Notes under the pieces: model-generated
Databases searched by the model: none
Told to the model about the DNA's origin: nothing
The model's input: only the letters and a program-made list of their open reading frames with translations
Assembly: GCA_028023455.1 (NCBI GenBank)
Contig: JAQFVV010006313.1
Coordinates: 3,513,147-3,577,146, forward strand
DNA from: Epiperipatus broadwayi
Taxonomy: Eukaryota > Onychophora > Udeonychophora > Euonychophora > Peripatidae
Direction of reading: 5' to 3'
DNA: 64,000 nt
Shown here: in pieces, positions 13,374 through 27,200 of the stretch
How the letters are laid out: each line of letters starts with the position of its first letter
Position numbering within the stretch: position 1 is the stretch's first letter
Position numbers and translations under genes: made by a program

Positions 13374-13659
13374 GAGCAGTGCTAGTTGCTCTAATAAGCT
13401 TTATTGATAAATGCTGCCAAAGAAAGCATTAAAAAACAACTCTATCTAGAAATTATCCCCCAACCAGGGCCAGTGGTTTTTGTGCTTTTAGCAATGTTCA
13501 GTGAGGCGCTAGGATAATTTCAGCCTTACTGAGGATTTCCAAAAGCCTGAAACTAGTGATCAGGATTGGGGATTAATTTCTAGATAGAGATTTTTTTTAA
13601 AATGCTTTCTTTTATAACATTTATTAATAAAGCTTGTTAGAACAATTAGCGCCACTCAT
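13374..13659. repeat. 286 bp palindromic MITE
   Basis: The outer arms mirror each other: TAATAAGCTTTATTGATAAA on the left and its near reverse complement around 13617-13640 on the right. Further in, CTATCTAGAAATTA pairs with TAATTTCTAGATAG. The two halves diverge toward the centre. No coding potential. Confidence 0.7.
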
Positions 13660-16600
13660 TATTTTTATTTAGAAGCTAAAAATTTGGATCATGTGATATA
13701 TGACTATTTAATTTAAATATACATTATTGTCTAAGATTATTTATATAATATCCATAATATTACTAAATCGATTAATGACTTCAAATTCAAAGCATCAAAA
13801 AGAATTGATATGAATATAGGATATAAAGTAAATATTATTTAAATATTTGATAATCATATTTATTGAAACAACTAATTTAAAAAAAATTATTACAATTGAA
13901 ACATACAGTAAAACATAATATTTAACAATTTTTAAATATTATCATCATCAAATATTTTATAATCTCATATTTGAAGATTAAGTGATTATATAAGTTCAAT
14001 GCTTTTATCACATTTGGTTTTTTTTTTCATGTGTCAAAGCATCAGCCAGGAAGCGAATCTGCAAACCCAGGACAACTGCTTGTAAGGCTGCTATGCTGAC
14101 CCCTCGGCCACCAACGCATGAGAATTGTTAGACAATTTTCTATATTAACCACATTTTTAGAATTTTTATTTTAAAATTGTTCAATATTTAAATTACTTTG
14201 ATACAATAAATTAACAATAGATACTTCTTCACAATGAAGACATGTAATATATTATGTTTTAGAAATCAAATGGTGATCTATAGCTAGATTTATACTATAA
14301 ATCAAAATTAATAATTATTAACCATTTAGATTTTCATTTTTGCTCATATGCATTTGTCCAATTTGATAACTATTTTTATATGCTTTTTCTTTGGAAAAAT
14401 TATAAATGAAAAAAATAAATAAAATCATTACATTTTTGTAAAATTTTGTCGAAAGCATAATTAAATAAATGAAAATAATCTTTTAAGGTTTGTAAATTAA
14501 CTTGCCTAAAGCTTGACTTGTTTTGTGCAGACAATGATGGCACTGTAGTTCTATAGATTTATATATATATATGTTTTTGGCTTTCTTTACCATTTATTAT
14601 TTAGGGTCATTTTGTGCTATAGTGTCATATATTGTATATATTGATTTATTAATATAAAAAATCTGAAGACATCAGTAGTCCATAGAACTGACTACAGAAC
14701 ATCACTGAACAATAAGATAAAAAAGCTTAACAAAATTAGAAGTCTCTGATTGGTTAATTTTTTATTGAATATGAATGTTAAGAATCTCTAATTTTATTTT
14801 TTTCAACTATAAGTGGGAAAATCATAATTTTTTATGTATTTTAATTATGTGTAATTACTTTTACAAAATATTTTCATTATAATTATTAAAAAGGAAATAT
14901 GTTCATGCTTACATTCATATTTGTTTAGAATTTGTTTCTAAAAACATAAGTTAAGAAACATGAAGTAATATTAAACTAAAAGGAGCAATTATTATACTGT
15001 TATAATTTTTTATTAAGCAGCTATCAAAAAATGGCAGTTCTGAATTTTTGTGATAACCTGATAGATATAAATGCAATTTTCAATTTCAGAAAAGTATTTC
15101 TTAGATTTGTTATAACTTAATAGTAATTCATTCAGGCTTAAAAATTGAAATTTATTTGACAAATATTTTGCTAATTTCTTTTTTACAATATTATTCTGAC
15201 AAAAAAAAAAAACTGTAAAAGTAAAGCCATATCCTGTTATGTGTTCCACATTTTTCAATATTTTTTATATTTAAAAAGTTCAAATATAATGTTTTTAGAT
15301 TTCTTTATTTGTAAACTTATTTTTTTAACAAATCAAACCCAATTTATTTATTCACAATATTAAATGAAGGTTTTAAAATTAAATTTAAATGTTAAACTAA
15401 TAACCCAAATTCTCACTTAAGTTAGATGGATAAAAGTTGAAGTGAGAAAAGGTTAAAAAATTTCATAGCCATCTTCCAAGAGAAATTTATCAGAGAGAAA
15501 AGCAATACCTAAATAAGGAGGATTATAAAATAATTCCCAGGATGATGTTGTCTACATTTAAATACCTACTGGTATACAACTTTTTGGAAAATACAACACT
15601 AGGTTTAATTATAAAAGTTATAATAAAAATAAAGAAAGATTATATTATTACAAGTGTTAGATTTCCTTCATTTTTATCTTTGATGTTTAATTAGTGTATA
15701 ATAAAATGAAAATAAAATACTATCTTATTTATCTAGAAAAGTATTAAACTTTTTACTCACCATCTAATATTTAAAAAAAAAAAATTTCAATAAATCTCAA
15801 TGTTTTTAGATTTTTCAAAATATACATTAAAGTTATTTTCATTTTCCATTATAAGTATTACAGGTTAATATTCCTTGAACACTCTTCAAATTTATGATTG
15901 AAAGTAGCTTTTTCCTGTTTCTGACTCATTTTTGGTTTTATTGAACAAAAACTATTCTTTATGAATAATTTGCATATGGGTAATGATTAAAAAACATCAT
16001 CACATTTAAATTTATCTTCACATTTATTATTATTACTTTTATGCACATTGTTTCTGCATTATATTCAGGGACAAATCATTAACCCAGTATTAAGGATAGT
16101 TTAAATTAAATGTTCTGACTTTCAGTGTTGGAGTGTCAGCAATATCTTTAAAAAAAAAACATCTGTTAAGCAGATGACAGTGAATGATATGCAGCTGTGA
16201 TGATGGTTTAATACCATTCTCAAGAAAAATCAAATGTATACGTTAGTGAATTAAAAACATACTACCTCACACTTACATGTATAATAATAATTTTAGGAGT
16301 TCAAGGAAATCTTGAGACATCTGTATAAAATTTAATTCTCTTTCTATGCAATTGTCTTCCAAGTGTCTGATCAGACTATTTATGATTGGACAATAAATAC
16401 TTAAGACAGTCAACATGAAAATTGTCTTGAAATGTCATTGTCTATACTTTTGCACTCTAATAAAACTCAAGAAACAATTGGAAGTGATGTCATTTTGTCA
16501 TTTAGAAAAAAATGATGATATAAAACAGCCAATTAAGTTTTACATTATTGAAATGTAATAAAAAGCAGGAAAAAATGATCTATTATTAAATATTTTATAT

Positions 16601-17219
16601 AAATTAAATTTTACATTCAGTCAAGGAATCGATGTGGAGAAGTGGAAAATAATGATCGAAGCTGTCAGAGATAAAAAAGTTAAAGTGAAACGTTATAATT
16701 TTTTAAACAAGACGTTTATAGTAAAAAAAAAGTATGAAGGGATAGGTAAGGAAGAAATATATTGCCAGAAAAAAAAAAGATTGCACTTATATATTATTTG
16801 AAATACTTTTTTTTTTTTACGATGGATTCAAATAAAAGTAAAAATAAGCTGCCCTTTATTGAGAATATCAAAAACCAAATTAATTTGTCCAACTCTTTAA
16901 ATTAAGTTTAATCATTATTCATCTTGATTTAAACATAAATAGTCGTGGTTATTTTATACAGATTTAATTTTAAATCCGTTTATCTGCGTATATATGTATT
17001 TATACATAAAAAATAAAGTTAAATATAAAAAGTAATTATGCTTAAATGTCGATTTGCATACTTCTTTATTTTTCATATATAACTTTTACAAGTTTGAATT
17101 AAAATATTTTCCATGTAGTAACTTTAAATATTAAAAAAAGTAATCTTAACTAAGATTAATTAAGTAATTATGTAATATTTATGTTGGAAGAAATATTAAT
17201 ATTAAAAATCTATTTATTC
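13660..17219. other. AT-rich noncoding stretch containing one SINE
   Basis: Apart from the tRNA-derived SINE at 14022-14126 I recognise nothing. A minus-strand 81-codon frame at 15013-15258 is composed of AT-driven residues. Several A/T homopolymers are present. Confidence 0.45.
14022..14126 (-). mobile_element. tRNA-derived SINE, copy 1
   Basis: Read on the minus strand, the head contains TGGCCGAGGGG, which fits the RNA polymerase III A box (TRGYNNARNNG). It is followed by an anticodon-arm-like stem GCAGC/GCAGT around CTTACAA, which would give anticodon UAC (valine-like). The B-box region GGTTTGCAGATTCGC is degraded. The copy ends in GACACATG plus an A run. It matches the plus-strand copy at 17828-17926. 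It is too altered in the T arm to be a functional tRNA. Confidence 0.6.
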
Positions 17220-17398
17220 TTCATACGTCATTATTAAAAAGATATCTCTATTTTATCTAACTATAAATATATATCCATCTATTTTTTATATATCTAAATA
17301 CATAACTACACAGATCTTTAGTTATTTACATTATTTACATATATTCTTACATATCCATCCATTTATCTTTAATGTAATTATTATTTTCTTATCCATTT
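17220..17398. repeat. CTAT/ATTT-rich low-complexity tract, left part
   Basis: This is degenerate pyrimidine-biased sequence built on CTAT, ATTT and ATCC words. The same type of tract resumes at 20100-20640, on the other side of the hAT element, so the two were one tract before the insertion. Confidence 0.6.
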
Positions 17399-17827
17399 GG
17401 CTATTGCAGTGATGGCGAATCTGTCACACGCGTGCCAGATATGGCACTTCGAATTTTCTATTGGCATGCGAACTATTTATATATCATAATTTACTTCAAT
17501 ATTTTTTTGTTGGTAAAATGTGTACTAACAAAAATTTACTGTTAGCAAAAGATAAAATAAATATAATATTATATTAGAATTCAATTTGCAATTGAATTCT
17601 GATTAGAAGCAGTAAATTATAATATTTTAAATCAAATAAATAGTACCGGTATACTGTGGTATTATATTCTATAAACTTGTCAAATAATTCCAATAAAACT
17701 AGAAAGTAAACTCAGTAAAATGTTTATATAACTCTTTGAAGTATTTTTTTCAAATCTAAAGTAAAAGTAATTAAATGTTTTTTTGTCCTAATCTTTTTTC
17801 ACCTAAACATGTAGACACCATTCAAGC

Positions 17828-17926
17828 ATTGGTGGTCGAGAGGTCAGCGACAGCTGCTTTACAAGCAGTTGTCCTGGATTAGCTGTTTCGCTTGACAGCT
17901 GATGCTATGACACATGAGAAAAAAAT
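17828..17926 (+). mobile_element. tRNA-derived SINE, copy 2 (inside hAT-2)
   Basis: The A box TGGTCGAGAGG matches the consensus perfectly. A 5 bp anticodon-like stem GCTGC/GCAGT encloses TTTACAA (anticodon UAC). The T-arm is degenerate. The tail is GATGCTATGACACATGAG plus A residues, nearly the same as copy 1 at 14022. Because it lies inside hAT-2, it either inserted after hAT-2 or was carried by it. Confidence 0.6.
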
Positions 17927-18054
17927 CATGGATAAAGGAACGAAATTTCCTGAAGTTTTGCTGTAAAAGTGAAATGATAAATCTTTGATTTATAAAATTA
18001 TTAAAACTCATTTAAATTTACTTTTAAATAAAAAGTTGTTACCATTATATTAAT

Positions 18055-19779
18055 ATGACTAGTGAAAATATAAAACAAAAATCAAGCAGTAGGGAATTTC
18101 AAAATTGGTGGGGCCGTATGTGTTTTATTTTGTCTGGAACAGTTGTATTGAGAACATCATCAGTAATACGTCATTAGGAAACCAATTATAAAATGCTCTG
18201 TGAAAAAAATAAAGATGAACAACAACAATATATTGCCCAAGCATTTAAAAATATAAATATTCAATCAAATCTATAATAAAATTTATAAAAATCATTAAAT
18301 ATAATTGCAGCTAGTTTTTTTTTTTTTTTATTTCAAATGTAATTATCAAACATGGAAAACAAAGCAAAAATTATTCAGAATCATAAATGATTTATCACTG
18401 GTAGAAATACAGTTAAAGAAAAAATCCTGAAAATAGCTAACAACATAACTTACCAACAAAAAAGAGAGATAAAATCTTGTAGTTTAATTTCCTTCTGCCT
18501 TGATAAAAGTACAGACATAAATGGATCACCTCGTTTGTCTAATTTTATTCGTTATTGTATTGGGAATAATATCAAAGAAGAATTGAACAGTTTAACCTCA
18601 TTAGTAACAACAACAAAAGGAATAGATATTTGCAACATAGATGTTGCTAAAATTGTATCAGTAACTATAGATGGTGCTTATGAATGGAAAATGAAATAGT
18701 TTTCTCACTTATTTACCAACCATATTGGGCATTCAATTTTAGGTTTCCATTGCATTATATGTCAGCAAGTTTTATGCATGAAGGTCAACATTAAGCCCAT
18801 GGATGATGTCATGAATGTTGTAGCTAAGTAAATCAATTTTATGTCTACACATTGAGTGAGGTCAACTTAGTTTACTATCATTTTCTTATGTATAACAATG
18901 TCTGATGGTTGAATTGAGGAAAAGTTCTTCAAAGATTCATTGAGTGTTTAAAAGAAATTAGACTGTTTTTATGTAATGAGAAAATCATTGAAAAATATAA
19001 TGAATTAATGGATGTTGAATGGCTTTCCAAATTAATGTTTTTACTGATAAGTGTTCACATCTAAATGAATTAAATGTGAACCTTCACTGTTATAGTAAGA
19101 CAATTGTTGTCTTGTTTTATTTTATCAAAGCATTTGAAATAAATTACAAATTTTTAACAGTAACATTACCCCTTACACTTTCAAATATTTTCCAAATCTA
19201 AATTATTTTTTGATTGATTTAGAATCTCATGAGAAGCCAGATCAAGTAAAATTAATTCAATTGATAATTGATGATTTTTTAAAGATTTATACAGTTCAGA
19301 CAATTCTGAGAAATATCAAAAGTTATTTTATACTCAGATATAATATTAATGGATAGTTTCAAGTTAGAAATTTTTCAGTGGCTTAATTTGAAAGATATGG
19401 AAATGCAATCAGTCGATTCTCAATCCAGTTCTACATGGAAACAGAAATTTGTTGACTTGAGGAATGAGTTAGAAACAGTGGAAAATGATCTATTATTTGA
19501 TATATATATAATGAATGCTGAAAAGAAATATTTTCTGCCTGGAATGCTATTCATGAAACATTTAATTGTTTTAAAAAATTAGTGACCTCTATATTATCAT
19601 TTTTTCCCTCTATATAGGCATGTGAATCATTGTTTTCAAAAACGAATTTAATTGAAGACAGTTTGAAAAATAGAATGACAAATGAATCTAGTTCAGCATT
19701 TACAATATTAAAAGTCACAAAATATGAACCAGATATAAACCATTGTGTATCCAATGCACCACAGCAAAAATTGCATTAA
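18055..19779 (+). pseudogene. hAT transposase pseudogene, GTF2IRD2/SCAND3-like type
   Basis: hAT transposases bind element ends through an N-terminal zinc finger, cut DNA with an RNase-H-like D/D/E core and dimerise through a C-terminal region. The start at 18055 fits because the next residues (REFQNWWG...) sit where the family's N-terminal zinc-finger region begins. Conserved pieces can then be followed in order: an IRH-ETNYK-like segment near 18160, FCLDKSTD with the first acidic residue near 18505, a VTIDGA segment near 18670, a FHCIICQQVLC segment near 18750, HLNELNVNLH near 19055, and a C-terminal ACESLFSKTN segment near 19620 in the dimerisation region. Several in-frame stops and at least one frameshift (near 19015) interrupt it. 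It sits alone between the ends of hAT-2. Non-functional; family assignment is from motif order, subfamily less certain. Confidence 0.75.
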
Positions 19780-20099
19780 ATAATATCTATTTATGTTGAT
19801 TTTATATGTTTATTTCCAAAATTTTGTTTTAATTATTATTACTATTTTACTATTACATTTTATTCAACTTGTGCTCATCTAAATAAATATCGTTCATTTG
19901 TATTTAGCTTATTTAAATATTTTAATTAATTATTATTGTTATTATTTTGTTTTATAAACTTTCAAAAAACTGCAATAATCAAGTTGATTATATTTTGATG
20001 TAATAACTGTATGGAACGCCAATCATCATTCAATAAATGTGTTTTTGGACATTTTTGACACACACACAAGTAAAAAAGGTTACTACCACTGGGCTATTA

Positions 20100-20640
20100 C
20101 ATTGTAAAAAATCAGTCTACCTATTTGTTTAGTCCATTCAAATAATTGCTTATTTATTCAACCATACAATTACTTATCTACTTTTCTTGCTGACTATCAT
20201 CTTCCTATCTGTATTTATATTTATTTATTTATCTATCTACTTTCTATACTTCATTATCTACATATTTAATTATTTTTATACTTTCCACTTTTCATAACTT
20301 TCCTATTTATTTCTCTCTTTATACATAGCTCTTTGCTTATCTATTTATGTGTCTATATATTTATTTACCTATTTATTTTCTTATTATTTCTACACATCCA
20401 ACTATTCATCTATCTATTAGCATTCTTATCTAACTATTTACTTATATAGCATAGCTTTTTTACCCTTCATATTTTTCTATCTATTTTCAAATCATTTTGT
20501 AATTATTTCTCTATCTAGCTATTTATCTAACTAATTACCTACTAATATATTATTCAGTGTATCTAAATATTTGACTGTCTATCTAAATATCTAATTACTT
20601 GTTATTCTGTTTATTTTTTTTTCTTATTATTCCTCTTTAT
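20100..20640. repeat. CTAT/ATTT-rich low-complexity tract, right part
   Basis: Continuation of the degenerate CTAT/TTAT/ATCC tract that hAT-2 interrupted. It is not a clean microsatellite and has no coding potential. Confidence 0.65.
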
Positions 20641-20997
20641 TAGCATTTTTAAAATTGGTGGAAGCAGAATTAATTTAAATTATTATAATTATGACATTGA
20701 AATACTATTAAGTTATTATATTTAAAAAATAATAATAATAGGAGGGAAAAATTTATAAATCATGTCCTAAATCTTCAGATTTTTAATGTCTCAATAAGTC
20801 AATAAAATGAAAATACGAGTAATAAATAAATATTATTAAAAAATCATTAATTATAATAAATATGATAAACTAAGTAGTAATTAAAATGCTTACGCTATGG
20901 TTAATAGTAAAATAATCATTTCATTTAAAAAGCATTAAAATACAACATGATAAACATAAGTAAAAACTTACATAATATTTTTTTTTAAACATTAAAA
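20641..20997. other. AT-rich noncoding stretch
   Basis: Nothing recognisable. It precedes the mariner relic. Confidence 0.4.
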
Positions 20998-21560
20998 TTG
21001 TCATTCCCAAAATTATCGGTCTATCATATTTCAATGGAAGAATTAAAAAAATCAGAAAGTATAGCACATTTTGAACTTCACTTGTTGACAGTAAACTCAA
21101 AAGACATCAGTAAATGGCACATAGCACTGCACAGACTTGCAAAAAGCAAAAACAAAAAAAGGGTGAATCTGGACTTCTTATCACGCATAGTAACAGATGA
21201 CAAGGTTTGATGTTTGTATATGAACCATTACCAAGCACACCAAAAAAAAAAAGCTAAAAACTTGAGAATGCAAGGAGCCAAGTCAAAATAAGTCTTCAGT
21301 GTTTTATTTTGTTCTAAAATTAACCAGAATACATTCTTGACGATTAGGCAGAAATGCTAACTAGTCTTGGATGGTTTGAATAATCTGTGTGCCAGCATTT
21401 TACACAAACCAAATTTAAGACCATTAGCAAGGCTGAGGTTCATTGTTGCAAAATAATGTTTCCATAGAGAAAAGAACATGATAAATGTTAAACCAAAGTA
21501 CCTTGTCCTAATGGAGTTTTCATTTTATTCTTCTGATTTGGTTCCCATAACATTATTGAT
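20998..21560 (+). pseudogene. mariner-family transposase relic
   Basis: Mariner transposases catalyse cut-and-paste transposition at TA with a DD(D/E) core. The open part (20998-21210) ends in FLSRIVTDDKV, the counterpart of the conserved FLxRIVTGDEKW segment that carries the first catalytic aspartate. The upstream SMEELKKSESIAHFELHLL resembles the family's linker before the catalytic domain. After a stop at 21210 the sequence continues with degraded text, and near 21510-21545 a FSFYSSDLVP segment corresponds to the conserved PPYSPDLAP block. The N-terminal helix-turn-helix and the ends were not found. Multiple stops make it a pseudogene. Confidence 0.65.
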
Positions 21561-21699
21561 ATTCGCAAAATTAATGTTGACCATGAATGAAGTTTTTTTG
21601 TAAAGATACAAAACACATTTTCTTATTTCATATCATAATACATGTAACAGGGGTCAGGATTAAGCTCTGTTCCAAAGGAAAAAAGAGTTTAAATAGCCA

Positions 21700-23230
21700 C
21701 ACATATGTAGATATATTTTAATGTACATAGGTGATTAAATGAATTAACCAAAGCAGTCTGAAAGAAGGTCTAGTGCTCAATTTGTTTTGATGGATTATGT
21801 GCGTGTATTTATTCAAAAAATATAGCATGTAAAAAAAAATTTCTAGAAAAATATCTAATGTGTATACATTTCATTGTATCTAATTTTGTTTTAATAAGAT
21901 AAAAATATGTAGAATGAAAAGGTTTTGTTTTTCTTTATGAAGTGTTTTAATGTAAATCCTGTTGAAAGTTTTTTTTTTAATGTTTTATTTTTAAAATGTT
22001 TTAACAAAATTTTGAATAGAATAAAAACTTGCTAAAAAATTTTCTTCTGTGAGATAAAAACTGAAGACAAAGGAAAAAAGATCTAAAATCGAAATATCCT
22101 GGACTAATGAGATCGTGCAGGATAAGGTTTAAAATGTAGAACGTTTGCAAGAATGATGGGAAACAAGGATTGGGGACAAAAAGAAGCTTCTAGAAAAATA
22201 AAAAGATATATATATAGCCAAATCAGAATAAAGAAGTGGTCTTCTGATTTATATTTTTGCATTGATTACAATTTTAAGCTGTTATTGTGATTGCTGTCAA
22301 ACTTTCAGATATACGATACTGCAAGTAAGATATATATACACCAGTTTACATGAGTATGTTGGGATGAAATCCTAGATATGCAGGGATTTCACTCCCACTG
22401 CTCCATGACACCATAAGGGTTTGAACTTTAGGCATCTGCATCCACACACCTTCGCTGCATCAAGAATTTGGTTTCATTGAACAATCTTCATAGCCACTGC
22501 ATTATTAAGTAAGCTTACTTTATTGATGAATATGGACAAACTAATTTCACGGAGTACAAAGGTAACATAATATTTTATTTCAAATGTATCCGTGTAAACA
22601 TTATTAATTTCATAAAATAGCCTGTAATTATTTCTATTAAATTATATAGATAATTGTAAAGACAAAATAGCTAATATATGTGAGCAAGAAGAATTAAATC
22701 TGTCAAAATATATATTTATGCTTATATTTCTATTAAACAATTGTGCACTATCAGCTTTTTTATTTTCATTATTTCTTAGTTATTCATTTAGTTAAAATGT
22801 GTATGTTTTATTTATTAAACAAGTTAATATATATTGCCCCCAAATAAGACATTTCTGTAGTCTTCGGATGACCTGCCCTAACTGAACTAGCTAGTAGGTG
22901 AAAATTAAGTAATATATTATCATTGTTCTCATTAAATTCCTTTAATATAATTCTTATGCAAGCATAGAATTGGCATGTCAGAAAATGTGCATGCCCATAA
23001 ATATATTGCTTGAGGAAATATTAATTAGTGATTAATAAAAACAAAGGCTAAGTGTTCCCATACCTATATAATAATATCATTTATTTTGTCTTTTTTTATT
23101 GTAGAAAGCTTAAGTTTTAAATACCTTGTCTCTAGGCTATGGATGCTACAAGTCCATCTCGACAAATCAAATGTTTCATTTACGTATTATTACTAATAAG
23201 TTATATAAGCAGGTTTAATAAAAGTAGCTA
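21700..23230 (+). repeat. 1.53 kb tandem repeat, unit 1
   Basis: It aligns to a second unit starting about 1531 bp downstream. Examples are GAATTAACCAAAGCAGTCTG at 21741 and 23271, and AAACTTGCTAAAA/AAACTTGCGAAAA further on. No coding region or terminal inverted repeat was recognised, so its nature (satellite or transposon) is open. Confidence 0.75.
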
Positions 23231-24288
23231 TGGGTATGTAGATATGTTCTAATGTCATAGGTGATTGAATGAATTAACCAAAGCAGTCTGAAAAGGGGTC
23301 TTGTGCTCAATTTGTTTTGATGGATTACGTGCATGTATATATATTCAAAAAATATAGCATGTAAAAGAATTTTCTAGAAAAATATCTAATGTATATAAAT
23401 TTTATTATATGTAATTTTGTTTCAAGAAGATACAAATATGTAGAATTAAACAGGTTTTGTTCTTGTCTATAAAATGCTTTTAATGTAAATCCTGTTAAAA
23501 GTTATTCTTTAAAAATATTTTATTTTTAAATGCTTTAATGAAACTTTGAATCAAATAAAAACTTGCGAAAAGGCTTTTTTTTTTTCTGAGAGCAAAACTG
23601 AATACAAAAGGAAAACGGATCTCAAATTGCAATGTCCTAGACTAATGATGTCAGGCAGGCTAAGATTCAAAATGTAGAACTTGAGAAGAATGATGAGAAA
23701 TTAGGCTTTAGGACTAAAAAAGCTTCTAAAAAATAAAAAGATATATATAGCCAAATCAGAATAAAGGAGGAATCTTCTTTTTGTATTGATTAGAATTTTG
23801 TGATTGCAGTCAAACTTTTGGCCCTACGATACTGTAAGTAAGTTATATATATATATATTCCAGGTGACATAAGTACATTTGCGTAAAAACATAGACATGC
23901 TGGTTTTTAATTCCCACTGCTCCATTAAGGATATCAAAGCTTCTCCATGACCCCATAAGGGTTCTAACTTCAGGAATCTGTGTCAAACATTTGGATTCAT
24001 TATTATTTCATCAGAAGTTAAAAGCAAAGACTTGTATTTATGGACAATCTTCATTCCCCCCAGATTATTAAGTAAGCATATGTTATTTGTCAATAGGGAC
24101 AATCTAATTTCCTCAAGGAAACAAAGGTAGTAACATATTTTATTTCAAATGTATACATGTGCACACTATTAATTTCATAATGCAGGCTGTAATTATTTTT
24201 ATTGAATCATACAGATACCAGTAAAGATAAAATATTTAATATATGTAACCAATAAGAATTTAATCTACCAATATATATATATATATAT

Positions 24289-27200
24289 TCTAACCTACAA
24301 AAACCATAAACAATTACCATTCTATTAAAATTCTTCCTCTAACCATATATACTTTTAGTTATAATATTCATACACATATCTTCAGACAGAGTAGAATAAA
24401 AAAATTATTAATAAAATAAATTTAGGATTTAGATACTAACTTCTTTCTCTATCAAACACATTCTCTATCATTTCGACATATGATGATGATTTCATTCATT
24501 TTAATATTACTGACTAAAATAAACATTCATTAATTTCCAATATATATCAATATTTTATTATTATACAATCAATTTCAATCTCATCCACTATGTTGATCAT
24601 AATTATCATTAATGAAGACCTATAATAATGACCTAATCTCAGTCTCTTTATTTTAAAAATTCCATTTTCAATTACATTCTTTATAATTCCTTATTTAAAT
24701 TCCATTCTTCATCCACATATCAACTATTATAATATTTAACGAGATGATAACCATATTCAATACAACCATAATTTTGATAATCACCATTTTATCCAGATCT
24801 CAGTCGGATGATAAAAAATTTTTTTCTCCATCATCCATGACAACACAATAATTTACTAATTTATTACTTAACCTCACTTAAATTTACAACAATTCACCAA
24901 ACCTACTATTAAAAATGATTTTACACACACATAAAATAAAATTTCTGTTTTCATTCCATAAATAATTCTTATTAAATTAAACTATACTGAAATATTCTGT
25001 CCTCATTTCTTTTTTGATTTAGATTTCATAATATTTCACTCAAGAAAATATTCATTTATCAAATCACTTTTATTTACCACAGAAAAATACCAAACAACTT
25101 GTAACAAGACTATAATTTATTATTAAATTTTACAAGATTATGATTTATTATTACAATTTAACAAAACTATCCTTTATGATTAACATAATAACAAACATAT
25201 ACAATTTATTCGATCTCATATGATAAACAAAATATACTAACATTAATTCTCTATCTTACTTATTCACTCTTCTCTCTCTTTTACTTTATCAATAATATAA
25301 CAAAATAAATATTATTTCGATACATCAACTCATCCTTTATTATCTTATATACTTTACTTTATTTATAATTTTTAAACAAAACATTATTTACAATTCAAAC
25401 ATTTTTATTATCATATCATTTATTAATATTTTTATTTAGATAACTTATTAAATTTATTATTTATCAATCACTTATTATTTTAATTTTACCTTAATAACAC
25501 TATTTCCCTTTTTTCTCATAATATATTACTTAATCATTAATCCGAATTAACCTATATTTGACCCCCATTCAAATAAATTTCATCAATTTTAACTTACTTC
25601 TCCATTCTTCTATCACCTATTCCCCACAATCCAGACATTATCATATATCTACCCTATTTATCTAAATATCAAATAACCTTCAATACCCTATCTCCATAAC
25701 TTTCTAAACAAACACAATATTCAACACCTTCCGTTAATTATCTCTATTTTCTCATAAATATATAACATGAATTTAGAATTAACTCTACATTAAATATTTC
25801 TCCTCACTGATAATACCCCAAATATAATCCTCTCCTGATTTTAACAATGAAATACCCTAAATATGATATAAATTACTGATCTCCTACTCTAGACATCACT
25901 TTATAAACATCCCAATTCTAGATTTATCTTTCCCCTCATGGAAAATAAAGTTTTAGATCATTTTCCATCCCACAAAATAGATCATTACAATTATTACTAA
26001 ATATTAATCATATACTGATCTATATCCAAGACACAAATCACTAATTACACTAAATTTATTTCTATCTTAGATCAACCTGAAATCATGGATAACACAGAAT
26101 AAACCATAATAATTTTCCCTCAAAGACTTCAACAATAATTAGTCTAGTATCTTGAACTTAATTAAATTAATAAAGAATAATTAATAAGTTCCTTAATTAA
26201 CATAGTATAAATTTTTTCAAACTTTAAATAAATATCCTTATCACTTCTCTAATTTCTTCTGATAATTTTAACTAGATATTTTCCTATTAAGTATCTAAAT
26301 TTTCTTCTTTTACCATCTAACATATAAATTTATACCCATAATTCATATCATAAGTAAACACATTTTATAAAAAATTTCCATTCAATATAAATTTAACCTA
26401 GAATAATTACAGGAAACATCCTTTATGATTCAAGCATTTAAATATTACTTACTATCACCTTTACCTGTAGATATCAAAATACACATAATTTTACAAATTA
26501 GTAAAAAATCATTCTTAACAAGTCTTATTATCTCACTAGAAAATTTTTTCCTTCAATTTTCTAGATGAGACTTATCCATTCGTATTCACCAAATTTAAAA
26601 TAAGAAACACATTTTATTATTTCATTTATTAAAATTCTCCATTCTGGTCAATTAATAAATTAGCAAAACATCAGTTATTTCTCTTCCTTGAATTAACTGA
26701 TATAATTTTGGGATCCAAGAAAACAATACATATTTTAACATGCGAATATTTGACATTCGATCCATATCATTCTTTTCTTTTCTATTTTCTTTTTGCTAGT
26801 GGCTTGAATAAAATAACCAATTTTCCAAAATCTATTATTTACTGCGCTACTTACGTGGATTGGTTTTCCTCAATTGATGTATAATATACATATTATATTA
26901 TTTATAATTAAGTCCTAATGTTTTGTTTTTTTCCTATCTGGAATTTAATTTTCTTTTAAATTCTCCGTAATGCCACATCAAATTTTCTGATATTTCTTGA
27001 GAAAATTTATTTTTCTTTTTAAAAAATATCACATAAGTAAATATCCTTGATCATTAATATTATTTTTGATATTTTCAGTGATAAAACTATTTTTCTCTTT
27101 TTTCAAACCGACAATTTCTTTGAAAAAATTTTCTCTTCTTCTTTCTTTTTATTTCTTTTTTTATTTTTCTTTTTCCATAAAAGATTATTAAATAAGGAAA

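Larger units (their letters stand above)
17399..20099 (+). mobile_element. complete hAT element (hAT-2) with 8 bp target duplication
   Basis: The element proper is 17407-20091 (2685 bp). Its left end is CAGTGATGGCGAATCTG and its right end GGTTACTACCACTG, the reverse complement of a diverged copy of the left end. Direct flanks are GGCTATTG (17399-17406) and GGCTATTA (20092-20099), 7 of 8 identical, the 8 bp duplication expected of hAT transposition. It encloses a decayed transposase (18055-19779) and a later SINE (17828-17926). CAGTGATGG-type ends are known from animal hAT elements. The stop codons and end divergence show it is long inactive. Confidence 0.85.

Noticed and set aside
14022-14126. 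Functional tRNA-Val gene
   Set aside because: The T arm and B box are degenerate and acceptor pairing is absent. A second copy with an A tail shows it is a SINE.
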